Source of the DNA: an uncultured Clostridia bacterium
Lineage (GTDB): Bacteria > Bacillota > Clostridia > Christensenellales > UBA3700
DNA: 40,129 bases
Assembly: GCA_947176265.1 (NCBI GenBank)
Contig: CAMWQA010000009.1
Location: 1 to 40,129, forward strand
Direction of reading: 5' to 3'
The translations under genes were made by a program, and so were the position numbers. Every line of letters begins with the position of its first letter. The first letter of the stretch is position 1. Below are positions 39,189-40,129 of the stretch, in pieces. The notes below the pieces were generated by a model that did no database searches, was not told where the DNA came from, and worked only from the letters and a program-made list of their open reading frames with translations.

Positions 39189-40129
39189 AAATATACACGC
39201 GCATCGAATGCGAGGCAAGGAACTCCCAAAGGCTTCTCAATAAGTTCTCGGAGAAAAATATCGACGTTTTTAAGATACGGACCGACGGCGATAAAATGTC
39301 GTTTAATATAGATGATAAAGCGCTTAAACAAGCAAAAGAAATTATGGACAAAATGGCTCTTGAATATACCGTCGCAAGTAGAGGCGGAAAGTATCTTGCG
39401 GGCAAGCTGTCATTAAAGTACCTATCAATAATTATTCCTGCGATAATAGTTATCGCCTTGCTTGCGACTTTCACTAGAATGTGTTTTACTGTTGATATAA
39501 TTGCAGACAGCGGAGAATTGAAAGAACAGATTTCTTATATTTTAGCGGAAAATTCAGTCAAGCCCTTTATGTTGAAGGACAAAATCGACACGTCCAAACT
39601 ATCTTATGAAATAAGTAAAAATATAGACGAAATAGGTTTTGCAAATTGCTATTTTGACGGCTCGGTACTCAAGATTGAAGTTAAGAAAGTCCACGTAAAA
39701 GAAGAGCAGACGCAGTACGATCAAATAGTCGCCGACAGGGATTGTATCATTACCAAAGTATTGGTATTTTCGGGCACGGCGCTCGTAAAAGAGGGGGACG
39801 TCGTCAAGAAGGGCGACGTAGTAATAGCCGGCTATGTCGACACTATGCCCGAAGACCCCGAGAATGAAGAGAACGAGAGATTTACCGTCAAAGCCGACGG
39901 ACTAGTATACGGAGAGACTTCTTATACAAAACAACTCGTTCTCACTGAAGAAGTGATTGACAGCGTACGTACCGGCAATAGTTATTCGACTACGCAAATT
40001 TATTTGTTTGGCAAAGCGATAGGTAAGGCGCAGCCCGTCAAATACGAAAAGTATGAGTACACGCAGGAGACCAAGAGTTTTGGCAGTGTGATACCTATAA
40101 AAGCCGTTACGACTACGTATTACGAAACC
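39185..40129 (+). CDS. yqfD: Sporulation protein YqfD, truncated by window end
   Basis: The first 315 codons of yqfD; the frame is open to the last base. A cytoplasmic-side head of about 75 residues (KIYTRIECEARNSQRLLNKF) is followed by one transmembrane helix (about 80-98, SIIIPAIIVIALLATFTRM) and a long extracytoplasmic beta-rich region with VKEGDVVKKGDVVIAGYVD, a barrel-sandwich-like stretch. YqfD is a sigma-E-controlled membrane protein of unknown biochemistry that is needed for efficient sporulation. The start overlaps the yqfC stop. About 80 residues are expected to lie beyond the window. Confidence 0.9.
   Translation, partial: MKIYTRIECEARNSQRLLNKFSEKNIDVFKIRTDGDKMSFNIDDKALKQAKEIMDKMALEYTVASRGGKYLAGKLSLKYLSIIIPAIIVIALLATFTRMCFTVDIIADSGELKEQISYILAENSVKPFMLKDKIDTSKLSYEISKNIDEIGFANCYFDGSVLKIEVKKVHVKEEQTQYDQIVADRDCIITKVLVFSGTALVKEGDVVKKGDVVIAGYVDTMPEDPENEENERFTVKADGLVYGETSYTKQLVLTEEVIDSVRTGNSYSTTQIYLFGKAIGKAQPVKYEKYEYTQETKSFGSVIPIKAVTTTYYET

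Overview
The window reads as chromosome from a low- to mid-GC Bacillota, most likely an uncultured, Clostridia-like, anaerobic member of a spore-forming lineage. The evidence is gene order and gene content. The ylxM-ffh-rpsP-khpA-rimM-trmD block, then rbgA-rnhB-yraN-rplS, then comM-dprA-topA-trmFO-hslV-hslU, matches the classical Bacillus/Clostridium superoperon. Promoters are sigma-A type, Shine-Dalgarno sites are strong (AGGAGG), and the sporulation pair yqfC-yqfD sits at the right edge. No tRNA, rRNA, insertion sequence, prophage or CRISPR array was seen.

Layout. 1-380: 3' end of an unrecognised gene with a terminator. 500-7050: signal recognition particle (ylxM, ffh), ribosomal proteins S16 and L19, RNA-binding and ribosome/tRNA maturation factors (khpA, rimM, trmD, rbgA), a DUF1292 protein, RNase HII and YraN. 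7390-9506: an unusual lipoprotein-type gene joining a carbohydrate-binding-like domain to a polytopic GT-C-like membrane domain, inserted into the otherwise syntenic block. 9515-17378: comM, dprA, topA, trmFO, hslV, hslU. 17430-22077: hisS, aspS, tcdA and a methyltransferase. 22152-25931: glyA, a DUF898 protein, then an Fe-S assembly operon (Rrf2/IscR-like regulator, cysteine desulfurase, IscU scaffold) with a perfect palindromic operator. 26009-26247: a structured leader in front of a 45-residue membrane peptide. 26485-27870 (minus): LUD-domain protein and GDPD phosphodiesterase. 27996-30933: lepA-hemW. 31028-34380: zinc ribbon (minus), an orphan membrane protein overlapping a DtxR-family regulator, and a PfoR-type PTS-IIC-like membrane protein. 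34713-38036: pepF and replicative helicase dnaB. 38061-38813 (minus): a GNAT-YoaP fusion. 38916-end: yqfC and yqfD (truncated by the window).

Most of the window is housekeeping: translation (SRP, ribosome assembly, tRNA modification and charging, LepA), DNA metabolism (TopA, DprA, ComM, DnaB, RNase HII), protein turnover (HslUV, PepF), and Fe-S and metal handling (IscR/IscS/IscU, DtxR).

The most interesting signals lie between genes. Five long near-palindromic elements (about 130-160 bp) are each centred on a CGTAC-N5-GTACG type hairpin. Their arms differ between copies while the palindrome is kept, and two of them start inside the stop codon of the upstream gene. A second family of 28-nt hairpin repeats shows compensatory arm changes. 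A third element, at 26009-26106, could switch between an 18-bp stem and a pairing that hides the Shine-Dalgarno site of a small membrane peptide. Several start codons were set downstream of the longest open frame, using Shine-Dalgarno and promoter positions and family N-termini.
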